From positions 19,990-83,989 of the forward strand of contig JAPPGB010000025.1 in NCBI GenBank assembly GCA_028821475.1: 64,000 bases of DNA. Direction: 5' to 3'. Below are positions 55,350 through 63,907 of the stretch, piece by piece. The notes beneath the pieces were generated by a model. That model did no database searches. It was not told where the DNA came from and saw only the letters and a program-made list of their open reading frames with translations. A program made the translations under genes and the position numbers. Each line of letters starts with the position of its first letter. Within the stretch, counting starts at the first letter, position 1. This stretch comes from Spirochaetaceae bacterium. GTDB lineage: Bacteria > Spirochaetota > Spirochaetia > SZUA-6 > Bin103.

Positions 55350-55797
55350 GCTGGTTCCTCCTCTCGGGCCGCCATGCGGCGACCCACTTGTGCGCTTGCT
55401 GCCGGCAACGCCGGCCGGTGTGGCTGGTGGATGGGGGAGATGCGGTGGCCGGCCGAAACGCTCAACCGGTGGGTGTCCGGACGGATAACGGCTGCCGCCC
55501 GGCAGATCGACGGTGCCGCGGTCAACAGCGCGCCGCGCGGGCCGCCGTCGCGTGGCTGGCACGGGCGCCCACGGAGCGCGGCAGTCGGGTAGTCGGACTG
55601 TCAGGCGGCGGGTGGGCCGCGTCATGTCGTCCATATGGAGATGCCAGCATAGACGGCCCGCGGGGTCAGCGCAAGCACGCCGCGGCCGCTGCCGGACGCT
55701 GCCGCACGCTGCCCCACTTGCCGCTCAGATCCGCGGCCACTGCGCAGCCGCGTGTGGACCGGTGCATGGCCTCCGTTATAGATTCAGGTTGCACGTC

Positions 55798-56307
55798 ATG
55801 GCAGTAGTGTCGGTACCGCGCCCATTGCAGGATCGTCTGGGAGACGACGCCACCGCGTCGCTCGTGGAGATGCTCCGCCAGCTCGAGGATGAGCAGGAGG
55901 AGCGGCGGGAAGTACAGAAAGAGCATCTGTTCCAGCTTCTGGAGGAACGGTTCCTTCGCCACGTGGCGGAGTCCGATCATCGGACCCGCGAGGAGCTCGG
56001 CCAGGAGATCGCCGACCTGCGCAAGGAGTTCGGCCAGGAGATTGACGACCTGCGCAAGGAACTCCGCCAGGAGATCGCCGACGTGCGCAAGGAGCTCGGC
56101 CAGGAGATTGCCGGCGTGCGCCAGGAACTCGGCGACGTGCGCAAGGAGATCTCCGAGGTGCGCAAGGAGATCTCCGAGGTGCGCAAGGAGATCTCCGAGG
56201 TGCGCAAGGAGATCACGACCCAGACGCGGTGGATACTTGTGGTGATGGGAGCCGCGGCGGTGCTGATTCCGATCATGCAGCGGGTCATGGAGACCCTTAT
56301 CCCGTAG
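55798..56307 (+). CDS. Membrane-anchored coiled-coil protein with heptad tandem repeats
   Basis: A 169-residue protein. Residues about 20-55 form a charged helix (LVEMLRQLEDEQEERREVQKEHLFQLLEERF). Residues about 60-140 are a regular coiled coil built from repeats such as LRKELRQEIAD, VRKELGQEIAG and four successive VRKEISE heptads. A single C-terminal membrane segment (WILVVMGAAAVLIPIMQRVM) ends the protein. The ATG at 55798 gives a short leader MAVVSVPRPLQDRLGDDATA. The design resembles DUF1640/CCDC90-like or other small tail-anchored coiled-coil proteins. Function unknown. The exact DNA repeats suggest that the coil length changes by slippage. Confidence 0.75.
   Translation: MAVVSVPRPLQDRLGDDATASLVEMLRQLEDEQEERREVQKEHLFQLLEERFLRHVAESDHRTREELGQEIADLRKEFGQEIDDLRKELRQEIADVRKELGQEIAGVRQELGDVRKEISEVRKEISEVRKEISEVRKEITTQTRWILVVMGAAAVLIPIMQRVMETLIP
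56137..56214 (+). repeat. 21-bp tandem repeat inside the coiled-coil gene
   Basis: Three identical 21-base units (56137-56157, 56158-56178, 56179-56199), each encoding VRKEISE, plus a fourth partial unit to 56214. Because 21 is a multiple of three, gain or loss of a unit changes the coil by one heptad without a frameshift. Longer imperfect units lie just upstream (56010-56136). Confidence 0.9.
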
Positions 56308-56336
56308 CGCTCCGGAACCGCGGCCTGGGCGCATGC

Positions 56337-56358
56337 CGGAATCCGACAGGCTCCTGGG
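56337..56358. repeat. Copy of the guaD-downstream REP-like sequence
   Basis: CGGAATCCGACAGGCTCCTG and two more bases match 6034-6055 with two differences. It lies in the gap between the coiled-coil gene and the second desaturase. The left arm of the palindrome is degraded here (GCATGC instead of CCTGT). Confidence 0.5.
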
Positions 56359-56413
56359 ATCGTCGAGCGGACCACTTGCCGTTGCCGCCGCACCTGCACT
56401 AGTATCCGCTACC

Positions 56414-57580
56414 ATGCAGCTTAAAGCGCCGGCGCGCGAGTTCCCGCCGCTGGAGCGGGTGCGCAGAGACCTGCGCGTCAAGTGGTACCGGTGCCCGATC
56501 GAGCCGGCGAAGCTGCGCGAGCTGATGCGGCGCAGCGACCTGCAGGGCGCCTTTCAGACCCTCGGCCACCTGGGGCTGTGGGCCGCCTGCGGCGCGGCGG
56601 TCGCCTGGTTCTTCACCCAGGGGACGTGGCTGTCGTTCGCGATCGCGCTGTGGTGCCAGGGCACGGTGGGCACCTTCCTCCGCGGCCTCGGCACCCACGA
56701 GCTCGGCCACGGCACCGTGTTCCGGACCAAGTGGCTCAACAAGTTCTTCCTGGTGCCGATGTCGATGCTGACCTGGTGGAGCTACCACGAGTACGCGATG
56801 AGCCACACCTACCACCACCGCTACACCCTGTACCCGGAGGGCGACCGCGAGGTGGTGCTGCCGATCGACCTGCCGCTGAAGCCGCTGCAGATCCTGCAAC
56901 GGCTCACCTTCAACGTGCAGGGCATGATCCAGATCGTCGGCGCCACCGTGCGCATGGCCATTCCCCGCTACCGCCGCGACCTGACCAGCATCCGCACCAG
57001 CGAGTGGACCGAGGCGCTGTTCAAGGTGGCCCCCGAGGTGGAGCGCAAGGCGGTGCGCTTTGCCCGGCTGACCATCCTGTTCCACGCATCGCTGCTGGTG
57101 GTGTCGGCGGTGACCGGCGCCTGGTGGATTTCGATCGTGTGCACCGGCTTCCTGTTCTGCGGCAACTGGCTGGCCGGCCTGGTGGGCACCCCGATGCACA
57201 TCGGGCTGATGGACGGGGTGCCCGACTTCCGCATGTGCGTGCGCTCCAACCGGCTGGATCCGTTCACGTCGTTCCTGTACTGGCGCATGAACTGGCACAC
57301 CGAGCACCACATGTTCGCCGGCGTGCCGTGCTACAACCTGAAGAAGCTGGCGCGCGAGATCGCCCCCGACATGCCGGAGCTGCGCACCCTGTGGCAGAGC
57401 TGGCGGGAGATGATCGATATCGAGAAGCGCCGCCGCACCGAGCCCGGCTACCAGTACCAGACCCCGCTGCCGCCCACCGCGCAGCCCGCGGTGCTGGCCG
57501 AAGATCAGGTGGCCACCCGCAAGGGCGAGCGCGCCCGAATGGAGTCCTCGATCGGCGAACTTGCACCGGTGGGACAGTAG
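56414..57580 (+). CDS. Membrane fatty acid desaturase-like protein 2
   Basis: A 388-residue paralogue of the desaturase at 38685. The three histidine boxes are HELGH (about residues 99-103), HTYHH (about 134-138) and HTEHH (about 294-298). It shares RVKWYRCPIEPAKLRELMRRSD, HELGHGTVFRTKWLNKFF, YPEGDREVVLP and MFAGVPCYNLKKLAREI with its relative. I chose the ATG at 56414 (MQLKAPAREFPPLERVRRDLRV), which aligns with the start of the paralogue; the frame continues upstream without homology. It lies 101 bases ahead of the dehydrogenase gene and in the same direction, possibly one unit. Confidence 0.88.
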   Translation: MQLKAPAREFPPLERVRRDLRVKWYRCPIEPAKLRELMRRSDLQGAFQTLGHLGLWAACGAAVAWFFTQGTWLSFAIALWCQGTVGTFLRGLGTHELGHGTVFRTKWLNKFFLVPMSMLTWWSYHEYAMSHTYHHRYTLYPEGDREVVLPIDLPLKPLQILQRLTFNVQGMIQIVGATVRMAIPRYRRDLTSIRTSEWTEALFKVAPEVERKAVRFARLTILFHASLLVVSAVTGAWWISIVCTGFLFCGNWLAGLVGTPMHIGLMDGVPDFRMCVRSNRLDPFTSFLYWRMNWHTEHHMFAGVPCYNLKKLAREIAPDMPELRTLWQSWREMIDIEKRRRTEPGYQYQTPLPPTAQPAVLAEDQVATRKGERARMESSIGELAPVGQ

Positions 57581-57681
57581 GCGGACCGGGTACTGGTCGT
57601 GTGCCCGGCCGCCGGGAGCTTGCCGGCACGTGGCAGCCGACCTGCGCGAGCTTGGCGGCGGCAACCGAGGCGGGAGGCGGA

Positions 57682-58689
57682 GTGAGCAACCTGGAGATCT
57701 ACCTGCCTGCGCCGAACCGCGTGGAGTTGAGCCGGTACGAGGATGCGCCGCTCGGCGGCGGCGAGGTGCGCGGGCGAACGCTTGCCTCGATCGACAGCCC
57801 CGGCTCGATACTGGCGATATTCGGCGGGGCGATGCCGGAGTCGCTGCCCGCCCGCCCCGGGCACGCCGCCGTCTTCGAGGTCGACGAAGTGGGCAGCGAG
57901 GTGACTTCGGTGGCGCCCGGCGACCGGCTGCTGTGCCAGGGCTCCAACCGCTCCACGCAGCAGTTCGTGTCCCACCTGACCGCTCCGGTCCCGGCGGGTC
58001 TGGACCCGGTGACCGCCGTGCTGGCGCGGCTGATGGGGGTCTCCATGACCACGCTGATGACCACCTCGGCGCGGCCGGGAGACTTGGTCGCGGTCACCGG
58101 ACTCGGTCCGGTCGGCTACCTGGCGGCCCACCTGTTCCGGCTTGCCAACTACGAGGTGATCGCCGCCGACCCCGACGCGCGCCGTCGCCGGCTGGCCGCC
58201 GGCTCCGGGATTACGGAGGTGTATGCGCAGTTGCCGGCCGACGATGCCGCCGTTGCCGGGCGCGTCGACCTGGTGGTGGAGTGCTCCGGCAACGAGGCCG
58301 CCGTGGCGGACGCCTGCCGGGTGGCCGCCACCGGCGCCGAGGTGGTGCTGGTGGGGACGCCGTGGATTCGCAAGACCGAGGTGTACGCGCAGGAGATCCT
58401 GAAGGAGGTGTTCTACCGGCTGCTGACCCTGCGCAGCGGCTGGGAATACGAGATTCCGCTGCGCCGCATGCCGTTCGCGCACGGCGGCCACAACCGCGAC
58501 TACAGCAACGCCCGCCATACCGTGTTCTCGGGCTACGAAAAGGCGCTCTCCTGGCTCGCCGCCGGCCGCATTCCGCTGGCCGGCACGGTGCGCACCGTCT
58601 CGCCGCGCGACGCGGCCGCCGCCTACCGCAGCCTGCAGCGCCGCGAGTACGAAGAGCTGTTCCTGATCTGGGACTGGACCGCGCTGTAG
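57682..58689 (+). CDS. MDR-family (alcohol dehydrogenase-like) oxidoreductase
   Basis: A 335-residue medium-chain dehydrogenase/reductase. The N-terminal GroES-like half is shortened and lacks the usual catalytic Cys and GHE motif (ARPGHAAVFEVDEVGSEVTSVAPGDRLLCQG is in its place), so a zinc-independent or altered enzyme is likely. The Rossmann half is normal: GDLVAVTGLGPVGYLAAHLFRLANYEVIAADPD, VDLVVECSGNEAAV, GAEVVLVGTPW. The end (YEKALSWLAAGRIPLAGTVRTVSPRDAAAAYRSL) is the usual MDR tail. The GTG at 57682 follows GGGAGG. Possible relatives act on polyols such as threonine, sorbitol or bacteriochlorophyllide; no substrate can be given. Confidence 0.8.
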   Translation: MSNLEIYLPAPNRVELSRYEDAPLGGGEVRGRTLASIDSPGSILAIFGGAMPESLPARPGHAAVFEVDEVGSEVTSVAPGDRLLCQGSNRSTQQFVSHLTAPVPAGLDPVTAVLARLMGVSMTTLMTTSARPGDLVAVTGLGPVGYLAAHLFRLANYEVIAADPDARRRRLAAGSGITEVYAQLPADDAAVAGRVDLVVECSGNEAAVADACRVAATGAEVVLVGTPWIRKTEVYAQEILKEVFYRLLTLRSGWEYEIPLRRMPFAHGGHNRDYSNARHTVFSGYEKALSWLAAGRIPLAGTVRTVSPRDAAAAYRSLQRREYEELFLIWDWTAL

Positions 58690-58823
58690 CGACGTGTACT
58701 TGGCCCACGGCGCCGCAGCATGACGCTAGGCGGTGACCTCCGAGTCGTTGACGGCGCGTCGCGCCTATGATAGCGTGCCTCACTGGGGTTCGACGGATGC
58801 CGATGAAGCGCCATGATAACAGT

Positions 58824-58851
58824 CAGCGCAGTAGCCGGTTGGCGGTGACGC
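58824..58851. repeat. Intergenic 28-bp repeat, copy 1
   Basis: A CAGCGCAGTARCCGGTT core followed by two variable bases and CGGTGACGC recurs at 63908-63935 with three differences; both are preceded by a similar GATGAAGCGCCA/GATGATGCGCCA block. The surrounding 58690-59171 gap holds no gene that I can support. The two copies frame the transporter set C block (59.1-63.5 kb). Confidence 0.55.
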
Positions 58852-59171
58852 AGCCGATGTATCCCCCCCTGCGACTGACTGCCCGCAAAACCCACCGCCG
58901 GCGTTGCCGGCCATTCAGACTCAGTGCTGCTCAGACCACCGCCACGCTTGGCGGTGTAACGCAGATCCCGACGTAGATCCAGTGAAGAAGGAGGTTCGAG
59001 TGATACTCAAAGAACCGCATGCGCGCGCGGCGTGGGCCGGGGTGCACCCGGATGAGTCACACGCTGCGCGCTATTTGGTGCCTTGACTCGGACTGGCCGC
59101 CTGTGTTGCGGGTGGCCAGGGAGCGGCAATCCGCTCCGCAATACTCTCAACGTGACATCGAAGGAGAAACG

Positions 59172-60974
59172 ATGAAGATATCTATTGCAAGGACCTTCGC
59201 GGTAGCGCTGGTCCTGGTGCTGACCGCGACCGGCCTCTGGGCCGGTGGCGAAGAAGAGGAGCCGGCAGCCGCCACCGACAGAGAGACGGTGTTCGACCCC
59301 GCCAGCGGCAGGACGTGGACCGCGCCAGAGTATGGCGGGACACTCACCTGGGCCCCTAGGCACTATCCTGTGAATGCCGACGTGTGGTCGGCCAGTGGCT
59401 GGGCCGCTCACTTCTACAGTGGCGTCTTGGAGCAGATGGCCTTTGGCAACTGGGATGTAGACAGGGACCTCGTCACTGACATGGTTTGGGCGTATACGGG
59501 CCCACAGATGTACGGACCCGGTCTGGCCACAAGCTGGGAAATGCCCGACGAGTCGACGTTCATCTGGCATGTCCGGCAGGGCGTGCACTGGCATGACAAG
59601 GCGCCGGTGAACGGTCGGGAGTTCAATGCTCATGACGTCGTATGGAACTACGAGCGCTATGCTGGTATCGCTCGTTTTGCCGACCTCCCACCCGCCCCCC
59701 ACCCCCACACACTAGGTGGTCTGGAGTTCGACTCGGTAACGGCCACCGACGACTATACGGTCGAGTTCAAGCTGACGAATCCTCTGATCAATGCTGAGGA
59801 GCTATTCCTGAACAAGATGACTCCTATGTACGCCCCCGAGGTATACGTGAATGAAAATAGCTTCGAGGACTGGAGGAACCTGGTCGGCACCGGGCCCTAT
59901 GAACTGACTGAATTTGTGGAGGGCGCCTCGCAAACCTATATAAAGAATCCCGACTACTGGGGTGTTGACGAAAAATTCGGGAACCCCGTGCCCTATATTG
60001 ACGAGTTGAGGTCCGTGCTGTTACCAGACGAGGCCACACGTATTGCGGCATTGCGCTCGCGTAAGGTTGATTATGTTGGTAACCCAGGCGACTCTCAGAT
60101 AAGCAATGTCGACACTATAGAAAGCCTGCAGAAGAGCAACCCTGAACTCCAATTCCATTTCATTGTAAATACCCCAGGCGCCTTGACATTCAACCAGTCT
60201 TTGCCGCTGATGCAGGACGTAAGAGTGCGCAAGGCGCTGCAGATGGCAGTGGACAACGAGGCAATCAACGCTAGTATCTATAAAGGTCTAGGAATTGTAG
60301 CGCCTTATGGGATTTATATGCCGAATCTTACCGATTGGGTCTGGTCATATGAAGAATGGCCCGACGAGGTCAAGCGTGAGTATGAGTATCGCCCGGAAGA
60401 TGCAGAAGCGTTGCTCGATGAGGCCGGATATCCACGAGGCGCCGACGGCGTTCGATTCAAGCTCGCGGCGTCCAATTCTCCGAGGCAGGAACCGACCTAC
60501 ATCGAAATCGTCGGAGAGTTCTTCCGCGCCATTGGCGTTGATTTGGAGATCTCTACTCATACTGAAGCTGAGGCGGCCGCTGCCTGGAGCGCGGACACGC
60601 ACGAGTTTGACATGTATTGTTGCGCGCAGATGGGGACACGTCGCCCAGCGCTCTGGATTGCAGGGACCGTCACCCAAGACGTGGCTGGTAACAGCTTGAG
60701 CAAGTCGAGGGACCCGCGTCTCGAAACCTTCTATAATGGCGCCACGCATGCTGCGGACCTTGAGGAGTTTTTTCGCAACATCCGAGAGATCGATGAGATC
60801 GTTATAAGGGAGCACTTTGGCCTGGTTAGACCTATGGTCCCCCTCTTTCAGGTGGCCCAGCCGTGGGTGCAGGGTTGGAACGGTGAGTGGGGTATGGGAT
60901 ACGCCGAGCGTCATACCCACTTTTCTCGCCTCTGGATCGATAGTGCGATGAAGAAAGAAATGACGGGAAACTAG
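59172..60974 (+). CDS. Oligopeptide-type ABC binding protein 3
   Basis: A 600-residue SBP_bac_5 receptor, first gene of operon C. The leader MKISIARTFAVALVLVLTATGLWAGGEEEE is followed by YGGTLTWAPRHYPVNADVW. It has FIWHVRQGVHWHDKAPVNGREFNAHDVVWNYERY, WRNLVGTGPYELTEFVEGASQTYIKNPDYWGVDEKF and QDVRVRKALQMAVDNEAIN, and ends FSRLWIDSAMKKEMTGN. It is clearly homologous to receptors 1 and 2 but well diverged. The gene is less GC-rich than sets A and B, suggesting a separate origin. The ATG at 59172 has a GAAGGAG site. Two permease genes follow across a stem-loop. Confidence 0.9.
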   Translation: MKISIARTFAVALVLVLTATGLWAGGEEEEPAAATDRETVFDPASGRTWTAPEYGGTLTWAPRHYPVNADVWSASGWAAHFYSGVLEQMAFGNWDVDRDLVTDMVWAYTGPQMYGPGLATSWEMPDESTFIWHVRQGVHWHDKAPVNGREFNAHDVVWNYERYAGIARFADLPPAPHPHTLGGLEFDSVTATDDYTVEFKLTNPLINAEELFLNKMTPMYAPEVYVNENSFEDWRNLVGTGPYELTEFVEGASQTYIKNPDYWGVDEKFGNPVPYIDELRSVLLPDEATRIAALRSRKVDYVGNPGDSQISNVDTIESLQKSNPELQFHFIVNTPGALTFNQSLPLMQDVRVRKALQMAVDNEAINASIYKGLGIVAPYGIYMPNLTDWVWSYEEWPDEVKREYEYRPEDAEALLDEAGYPRGADGVRFKLAASNSPRQEPTYIEIVGEFFRAIGVDLEISTHTEAEAAAAWSADTHEFDMYCCAQMGTRRPALWIAGTVTQDVAGNSLSKSRDPRLETFYNGATHAADLEEFFRNIREIDEIVIREHFGLVRPMVPLFQVAQPWVQGWNGEWGMGYAERHTHFSRLWIDSAMKKEMTGN

Positions 60975-60988
60975 CAGTACACTCCTGT

Positions 60989-61030
60989 GGAGCTGGGGAG
61001 CGGTCGCTGGTGAGCGCGCTTCCCAGCTCC
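60989..61030 (+). promoter_or_regulatory. Stem-loop between binding protein 3 and dppB
   Basis: GGAGCTGGGGAGCG (60989-61002) pairs with CGCTTCCCAGCTCC (61017-61030) over 14 positions with one G-T wobble and a 14-base loop. It begins 14 bases after the receptor stop and ends 20 bases before the permease GTG. Confidence 0.7.
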
Positions 61031-61050
61031 CATAAGTGGGGTACAAACAC

Positions 61051-62070
61051 GTGAAGACCTATCTCATCAGGCGGTTGTTGCTCATGATCCCCAGCCTGTT
61101 CATATTGACCATCTTGGTGTTTTCTGTGGTCCGCCTTATCCCCGGCGATACAGTAGACGCAATGGTGGCTCAAATGGAAACTGGCAATAATTTTCGTGCG
61201 GCAAGTGGCAGGGACCGCGAAACTCTCGAGCGTATTATGGGACTGGACGTGCCCGCCCACGTACAGTATTTACGCTGGATTGGGGTATTGCCGACGCCTG
61301 ACTGGCGGCTTACCGGTGAGTCCCAGTTCAAAGGTCTCCTCCAGGGCACCCTTGGCGAATCGCTGTATGGCGGAGGCAGTACGATAGACGAGATCGTAGG
61401 TGGGAGATTGCCGGTAACCGTTCAGCTTGGTGTTCTGGCAATAGTAATTGGGCTCCTCATAGCCCTGCCCGTCGGCGTCTACTCGGCGATTCGCCAGGAT
61501 ACCGCCGCCGACTACGTCGGGCGCACCGTTGCCGTCATCGGCTTGGCAACGCCGAACTTCTGGCTGGCAACTATGGCCCTGCTCTACCCGGCTCTCTGGT
61601 GGGGCTGGTCGCCACCGATGGAGTTGATTCGCTTCGAGGAAGACCCGCTGGGGAATCTGGGGATGTTCCTCCTGCCGGCCCTGATTCTGGGTACGGCCCT
61701 TGCTGCCAGCACGATGCGGATGACGCGCACCATGATGCTGGAGGTGCTCAGGCAAGACTATATCAGGACGGCTTGGTCGAAGGGGCTCAGGGAGCGGGTA
61801 GTTGTCATGCGGCACGCCATCAAGAATGCCTTCATTCCAGTAGTGACACTCGTCGGCCTGCAGCTCCCCATCCTGATAGGTGGCTCCGTCATCTTGGAGC
61901 AAATATTCGCTCTGCCGGGGTTGGGCCGTCTGTTCGTAAGGGCGATCGATTCAAGAGACTACCCGATCGTCTCCGCAATAAACCTGATTTTTGCTGCCGC
62001 GGTTTTGGCGATCAATCTCTTGATCGACATGCTTTATGCCTTCTTGGACCCCAGGATCCGCTATCAATAG
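61051..62070 (+). CDS. DppB/OppB-type ABC permease (set C)
   Basis: A 339-residue permease of operon C. The start is taken as the GTG at 61051 (VKTYLIRRLLLMIPSLFILTILVFSVVRLIPGD) by alignment with sets A and B; a GTG 15 bases upstream is in frame. It carries a longer periplasmic insertion than its paralogues (YLRWIGVLPTPDWRLTGESQFKG, residues about 75-100). The coupling loop is EVLRQDYIRTAWSKGLRERVVVMRHAIKNAFIPV and the end AFLDPRIRYQ. It is followed by DppC after 18 bases. Confidence 0.88.
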   Translation: MKTYLIRRLLLMIPSLFILTILVFSVVRLIPGDTVDAMVAQMETGNNFRAASGRDRETLERIMGLDVPAHVQYLRWIGVLPTPDWRLTGESQFKGLLQGTLGESLYGGGSTIDEIVGGRLPVTVQLGVLAIVIGLLIALPVGVYSAIRQDTAADYVGRTVAVIGLATPNFWLATMALLYPALWWGWSPPMELIRFEEDPLGNLGMFLLPALILGTALAASTMRMTRTMMLEVLRQDYIRTAWSKGLRERVVVMRHAIKNAFIPVVTLVGLQLPILIGGSVILEQIFALPGLGRLFVRAIDSRDYPIVSAINLIFAAAVLAINLLIDMLYAFLDPRIRYQ

Positions 62071-62088
62071 AAGAGGAAGATCGGGACT

Positions 62089-63021
62089 ATGAGTGATCTC
62101 CCAAGGATACCGTTACCAGTAGGCGAGCCAAAGCGACGTAACGCCGCGGCTATTCTATTAGTCAGATTGTGGAAAGAGAAGCCGCTGGGTGTCGCCAGCG
62201 GAGTTATCGTATTGCTATTGATTGTTGTGGCTATCTTTGGCGATCAATTGGCCCCTCATCCATATTATGAAATGCACCTGATAGACAGACTGCAGGGCTC
62301 ATCAGCCCAGTATCTGCTGGGTACCGACCAGATGGGGAGAGACTTGTTGAGCCGCCTTATCGCCGGGGCTCGTATCTCCGTCGTTGTCGGTCTGGCCGCG
62401 ACTACGGTGAATGTCGTCGTCGCTGTCCTGGTCGGCGGCGTTTCAGGATTCGTTGGTGGTAAATATGACATTACGGTGCAGAGATTTGTCGATGCATGGA
62501 TGTCTATACCAACTTTGCTCATATTGTTAACGGTAATGTCCATTGTAGGGCGAGGATTTTTTCAGATCATTGCAGTCCTGGGCATATCAGGAGGTATCGG
62601 CGGCTCGAGAGTGGTCAGAAGTGCGGTCATAGGGGTAAAAGAAAATGCCTATTTTCAGTCGGCAGAGGCGATTGGGTCGTCGCGATGGAGGACGCTCATC
62701 CGACATGTTCTGCCCAATATCGTTGCGCCCATAATCATCATTTTCAGCATTAACGTCGGCGGCGTGATTATGGCTGAGGCTTCTCTCAGCTTCCTCGGAT
62801 ACGGTCTATCGGTGGATATTCCCAGTTGGGGCGGTATGCTCAGCCGGGAAGGACGTCAGTATATGGAGCAGGCGCCATGGATGGCTCTGTGGCCAGGGCT
62901 GTGCCTGACGATTGCGGTGTACAGCTTCAACATGTTGGGTGACGCCCTCAGGGACCTGCTCGATCCGCGGCTGCGGGGTGGTGGTGGGCGGCTGGGTGTC
63001 GATGCCGTTACGTCGGTTTGA
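62089..63021 (+). CDS. DppC/OppC-type ABC permease (set C)
   Basis: A 310-residue permease. It begins MSDLPRIPLPVGEPKRRNAAAILLVRLWKEKPLGVASGVIVLLL and has LGTDQMGRDLLSRLIAGARISVVVGLAA, the loop ENAYFQSAEAIGSSRWRTLIRHVLPNIVAPII and the conserved end SFNMLGDALRDLLDPRLRGGGGRLG. The ATG at 62089 follows a GAGGAAG site. No ATPase gene follows in the window, so the set must borrow ATPases encoded elsewhere. The start of the gene is AT-rich, while the last 200 bases are as GC-rich as set B. Confidence 0.9.
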   Translation: MSDLPRIPLPVGEPKRRNAAAILLVRLWKEKPLGVASGVIVLLLIVVAIFGDQLAPHPYYEMHLIDRLQGSSAQYLLGTDQMGRDLLSRLIAGARISVVVGLAATTVNVVVAVLVGGVSGFVGGKYDITVQRFVDAWMSIPTLLILLTVMSIVGRGFFQIIAVLGISGGIGGSRVVRSAVIGVKENAYFQSAEAIGSSRWRTLIRHVLPNIVAPIIIIFSINVGGVIMAEASLSFLGYGLSVDIPSWGGMLSREGRQYMEQAPWMALWPGLCLTIAVYSFNMLGDALRDLLDPRLRGGGGRLGVDAVTSV

Positions 63022-63050
63022 CAGCGCGCGCATGCGCTTGCGGGAGGTGA

Positions 63051-63491
63051 GTGGTGTTCAAGAAGCTTGATCATATCGGTGTTGTAACGACGGATATGGA
63101 GAGATTCATCGATTTCTATGAAGGAATCCTGGGTTTCAAAGTTCGAGAGAGATTCGGGGTCGAGGCTGGGACGGGCTCGGCTCAGTTGAAAGAGGTTGCC
63201 AATCTCACCCTCGAAGAGGGTGCAGTGATAGAACTGTTTTCAATCGACGCCGGCGTTCCACCTGATCCCGAATACAATGCCCCACCATTCGAAGCGGGCT
63301 TTCGATTGATGGCGGTCGAAGTGGAGGACATGGATCAGGCTGTGGAATATCTTACCAGCAAGGGAATAGAAGTCCATAGAGCACACAAGGCTAATCCAGC
63401 CAGGTGGATCAAAGACCCGGACGGCAATATGGTCATCTTATTTCCCTCGATCGTGTACGAGAATTACAGGAACGCAGACAAACAGCATTAG
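63051..63491 (+). CDS. VOC/glyoxalase-family protein
   Basis: A 146-residue vicinal-oxygen-chelate protein made of two beta-alpha-beta-beta-beta units. The first starts KKLDHIGVVTTDMERFIDFYEGILGFKVRERFGVE with a metal-type His, and VIELFSIDAG supplies Glu. The second has FRLMAVEVEDMDQAVEYLTSKGIEVHRAH and ends IKDPDGNMVILFP. Members include methylmalonyl-CoA epimerase, glyoxalase and ring-cleavage dioxygenases, so the reaction is open. The GTG at 63051 follows GGGAGG, 29 bases after dppC, in the same operon. Lower GC than average. Confidence 0.85.
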   Translation: MVFKKLDHIGVVTTDMERFIDFYEGILGFKVRERFGVEAGTGSAQLKEVANLTLEEGAVIELFSIDAGVPPDPEYNAPPFEAGFRLMAVEVEDMDQAVEYLTSKGIEVHRAHKANPARWIKDPDGNMVILFPSIVYENYRNADKQH

Positions 63492-63518
63492 AGCGCGATC
63501 CGGAGCGGTGCGAGTGAG

Positions 63519-63704
63519 ATGGTGCTGCATCCCATCGAGCTGGGATACGGAACCCCTCGGTCGCAGCGGGGCCGCCCTGTGATGGCCGGGGAGGAGTCGG
63601 CGGAGCGGACGCTGCGGACGGCGGCGCGGCTGTGCGAGAAGTACGGGACGCGCGTGGTGACCAGGGAGGGTGTTGGCGTTATCGAATTGGGCGCGTCGTC
63701 GTAG
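63519..63704 (+). CDS. Hypothetical small protein
   Basis: A 61-codon frame (MVLHPIELGYGTPRSQRGRPVMAGEES and on) lies directly after the VOC gene. It contains a helix AERTLRTAARLCEKYGTRVVTREG but no recognisable domain. It could be a gene fragment, a real small protein or chance. The rest of 63705-63949 shows no convincing gene. Confidence 0.25.
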   Translation: MVLHPIELGYGTPRSQRGRPVMAGEESAERTLRTAARLCEKYGTRVVTREGVGVIELGASS

Positions 63705-63907
63705 GCGGGGCCGGGAAGCGCCCCTGGTCGGCCGGGTTGACTAACGCTCCCTGGTCGCTACTTGAAGCGTTAGGTGATCGCGCACGGGGCAGTGACGTAG
63801 CGGTGACGTCCGAAGCTATTGACAGGTTTCCGCCCGCGTGCGAAAGTTCAGCGCTCCGGGTTGGATAGATGATGCGCCAGGATGGCAGGATACGCCACGA
63901 CCACCGC

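Noticed and set aside
56010..56214. Regularly spaced repeats that could suggest a CRISPR array
   Set aside because: The units are contiguous, in frame and encode heptads; there are no unique spacers. No CRISPR array or cas gene is seen anywhere in the window.
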